The notes under the pieces: generated by a model
The model's input: only the letters and a program-made list of their open reading frames with translations
The model's database searches: none
What the model was told of the DNA's origin: nothing
Shown: in pieces, positions 39,900-42,038 of the stretch
Layout of the letters: each line of letters begins with the position of its first letter
Position numbering within the stretch: position 1 is the first letter of the stretch
Assembly: GCA_027596075.1 (NCBI GenBank)
Contig: JADGJC010000330.1
Location: 1-42,038, forward strand
Direction of reading: 5' to 3'
Source of the DNA: Rhizophlyctis rosea
Lineage: Eukaryota > Chytridiomycota > Chytridiomycetes > Rhizophlyctidales > Rhizophlyctidaceae
Length of the DNA stretch: 42,038 nucleotides
Program-made: the position numbers and the translations under genes

Positions 39900-41649
39900 A
39901 TGCCAAATACCCGGCCATATCACCAGACGATGTCTTTCTTCGGCCCATATTTGTTCTTTGATCAGGTAACTTCACTTCTGTTGCTCGGCATTGCCTGTAA
40001 CTTCCAGTTGACAACGTGGCACATGCACAGATCCCAAATGCAACATGGCCGGTCATTGGACAACCGTACACCGCTACCCAACATTCATTGGCATACGCGT
40101 TGGCGATTTTGCAGATCGTCGGATTGATCACAAACCTCGGTGAGGACAGTCCTGCCCCACAGTACAATGTTTATTTACAAACAGATGATGTTTACTAACA
40201 CATATGACCACCATAGGCTTGATGATCGTATTCTTATCAGACAGAGCATTGAGAAGCAGCAACAGCTGGATGGTGTTCGCGTTGTGTCTTGCTGATTTCA
40301 CCAATCTCGTGTTCAACGTCTTTCCTTTTGCGATGAATGCGGCTGCAGGAAGATTTGCGGCTGGATATGTCGGGTGTATGGTAATGTCGATTGCATGAGG
40401 TTTGAGGATGTCACCAAGTGACAAAGCATATAATCGGATCTAACTTTGATTTGTGTAGACCACCTCGTTCGCCGATTTGATGTTCGGGTTTGCTTCTGTC
40501 TTTACGGTGGTTGCGGTTGCAGTTGAGGTATGTTTAATTGCCTCCAGTTGCAAGGACTTCTTCGTGCGGGCTTGCTGAATCGTTTTGTCGTCCAAAAAGC
40601 GCTACATATGTGTCGTGCGAGGCGCTCAATTGTCAAAGAATCATTTAATTGCAACGCTGGGGGGGATCTGGGCTATGTCTTTTGTTACAGCGATTTCTCC
40701 CTTCTGGTTCAGCGACAAACAATATCAACTGAGGAGTTCTGGGTTAGTTAAACTGGATGTAAGCTGAATGACGTAGCAATGACTGACAATATATTCCCAC
40801 AGCATCCTCTGTTTGGCGGACTGGGCCGACCGCTCCGTGCATGGCAAGACGTTTACAGCATGGACCCTTATCGCACTGGCCACCGCCATCGCCATCATTA
40901 TCGTTTGCTACGTTCGTGTCTTTGCCGAGATCCGTCGAAGCACACGTGCATTGTCTCTTTCGGTGCGACCAGACACGCGCCGATCTCTCTCATTGGAGGC
41001 TCGGCCATCTGCAAGGCACTCCAAACCAGAACGAACGGCAAGGGATGTTGAAGCAGCGGTCGCCATGCGATCAGTCATCATAGTGACAGGTAAATCTGCA
41101 TGTGTCCTCAGTATACGTTCGGCTCTTATTGAAGCAATCTTTCTATTTTTCCAGTCTTCCTGATTGAATGGGCACCACTTGGAGCGGTATTCGTGGTGGA
41201 ATTCTTCACCGGCCGTGCTGTGTAAGTCTTGGACGAGGTTTAAATTCATGGCAAGAGGCACTCTCACACGTCTCCACATGACCAGATCGCCCATCTTCGA
41301 CTATATCTCCAAATTCTGCGCCAACACGAACTTCGTGTGCAACTCTCTCCTCTTCATGGTCCTTGACCGTCGGTTCTCCGAACGCACCAAAGAACTCTTT
41401 GGTATCACGTCTTCCCGGCGGTGGATGAGCACTCATAGCCAGAGCGGCCACAGACCCTCATTGGATGAAATGGACATTGTTGTTCCGGACCGTCATTCAA
41501 CGCGCGCACCCTCGATGCACGATCACCTTGGACACCAAAGGCACGAGAGCGGGTTTTCTTTGAGGCCCAGCGTGAAGAGCGAGAGCAAGTTTGAGATTTT
41601 CCGGAAGATGGAGGACGCTTGTCATTCTTTCGGAGGGAGACCGTCTTAA
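39900..41649 (+). CDS. Rhodopsin-family (class A) G-protein-coupled receptor
   Basis: Eight exons: 39900-39965, 40031-40139, 40217-40380, 40459-40527, 40600-40742, 40803-41089, 41155-41221, 41286-41649; all phases close, 422 residues. The short N-terminus has one N-glycosylation site (NAT at 25-27). Seven hydrophobic segments carry class A landmarks: N57 in TM1 (LITNLGLM), LCLADF in TM2 (D85), C112 at the top of TM3, ERY at 136-138 (split by an intron), W in TM4 (GGIWAM), a cysteine in loop 2 (GILCLADW), EWAP in TM6 in place of CWxP, and NSLLF in TM7 in place of NPxxY. The cytosolic loop 3 is Ser/Arg-rich, and the tail of about 95 residues is Ser/His-rich, plausible phosphorylation sites. Ligand unknown. 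TM5 lacks the usual proline. Start could be the later Met at 39933. Confidence 0.88.
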
Positions 41650-42038
41650 AGTCGGGGAGCTTGTGTAGGGACTGTGTCGCTGCATGAGCGAACGGGTTAT
41701 ATGTGGCTCTACGGTAGCTTTCCTGCTTTCTCCGTACAGGGACATTTGTTGCAAGTAGTTCGGGGGCAGCCAAGCTCTTTGCGCCCAGTTGCAGCCTGCG
41801 TAGAAGGAGGGAGAAAGCACTGTTGCGCGTTTTTATATTGTACTTTCTGTCCATAGTTTTATGTATACTTCAATGTGCTTAGTGTTTCCTGTTATATCCA
41901 AAAGTTTTAAAGGGTTGGAAAATGGATTCTGTATTACGTAATGGGTAACGCTTCAAATGATGACCTCCTGGTCTTCCAGGGTGATACAAAGGACGAGCCC
42001 CACTAAGCCTCGATGTCCAGGACCCTGAACGCATTACC
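41650..42038. other. 3' flank of the receptor gene
   Basis: Contains the receptor 3' untranslated region (T-rich near 41825-41910) and then unassigned sequence to the window edge. Minus-strand frames overlapping the receptor's last exon are antisense shadows. Confidence 0.4.

Noticed and set aside
39900..41649. Opsin identity for the receptor
   Set aside because: The only TM7 lysine (in YISKFCANTN) is ten residues before the NPxxY-equivalent asparagine, not six as for the retinal-binding lysine.

Overview
The window reads as nuclear DNA of an early-diverging, probably zoosporic (chytrid-type) fungus. This is inference, based on: dense genes on both strands; many short GT-AG introns (mostly 55-95 nt) with CTRAY-like branch points; fungus-typical families (DUF1769, a CCCH/CHY zinc-finger protein, Nse4, the PDX2 glutaminase); and genes usually thought of as animal-like (a PBZ-containing CHFR, a Caprin-like protein, a rhodopsin-family receptor). 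No bacterial operon, plasmid or virus signature was seen. All exon models were built by eye by matching splice sites and phases, and are stated so they can be tested.

Layout. 1-1287 (-): 3'-truncated DUF1769 gene. 2216-3986 (+): Caprin-like RNA-binding protein. 4357-6636 (-): CCCH/RWD-like/CHY zinc-finger protein. 7151-8502: two related arrays of a roughly 60-80 nt hairpin module, in a stretch with no convincing gene. 9361-9898 (+): small membrane protein. 10760-13453 (+): CHFR ubiquitin ligase in 13 exons. 13729-14246 (-): possible small secreted protein. 15126-15202: tRNA-like fold. 16518-17288 (+): small fungal protein with a YDR motif. 18790-21055 (-): acidic protein whose 3' exons lie in a perfect 404-bp tandem duplication. 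22463-24184 (-): THO complex subunit 3. 24383-25320 (+): proline-rich three-pass membrane protein. 25516-26907 (-): Nse4 of the SMC5/6 complex. 27684-28543 (+): PDX2/SNO glutaminase. 28717-31899 (-): TFIP11/Ntr1-type G-patch splicing factor. 32257-34470 (+): multi-VOC (glyoxalase-fold) protein. 35031-38868 (+): 1217-residue protein with repeated LOTUS-like units. 39900-41649 (+): class A G-protein-coupled receptor.

The genes form no single pathway. Most are nuclear housekeeping or regulatory functions: mRNP assembly (THO3), spliceosome disassembly (TFIP11), SMC5/6 (Nse4), ubiquitin checkpoint (CHFR), mRNA binding (Caprin-like, and possibly the LOTUS-like protein). Several pairs are divergent with short shared promoters (TFIP11/VOC 357 bp, THO3/tri-pass protein 198 bp).

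The most unusual signal is the hairpin-module family at 7.15-8.5 kb. Nine copies keep an outer and an inner helix while the helix sequences change on both sides, with a conserved 13-14 nt loop between the inner arms. That is the pattern expected of a structured RNA, or of a single-stranded DNA fold used by a small mobile element. I could not match it to a family I know.
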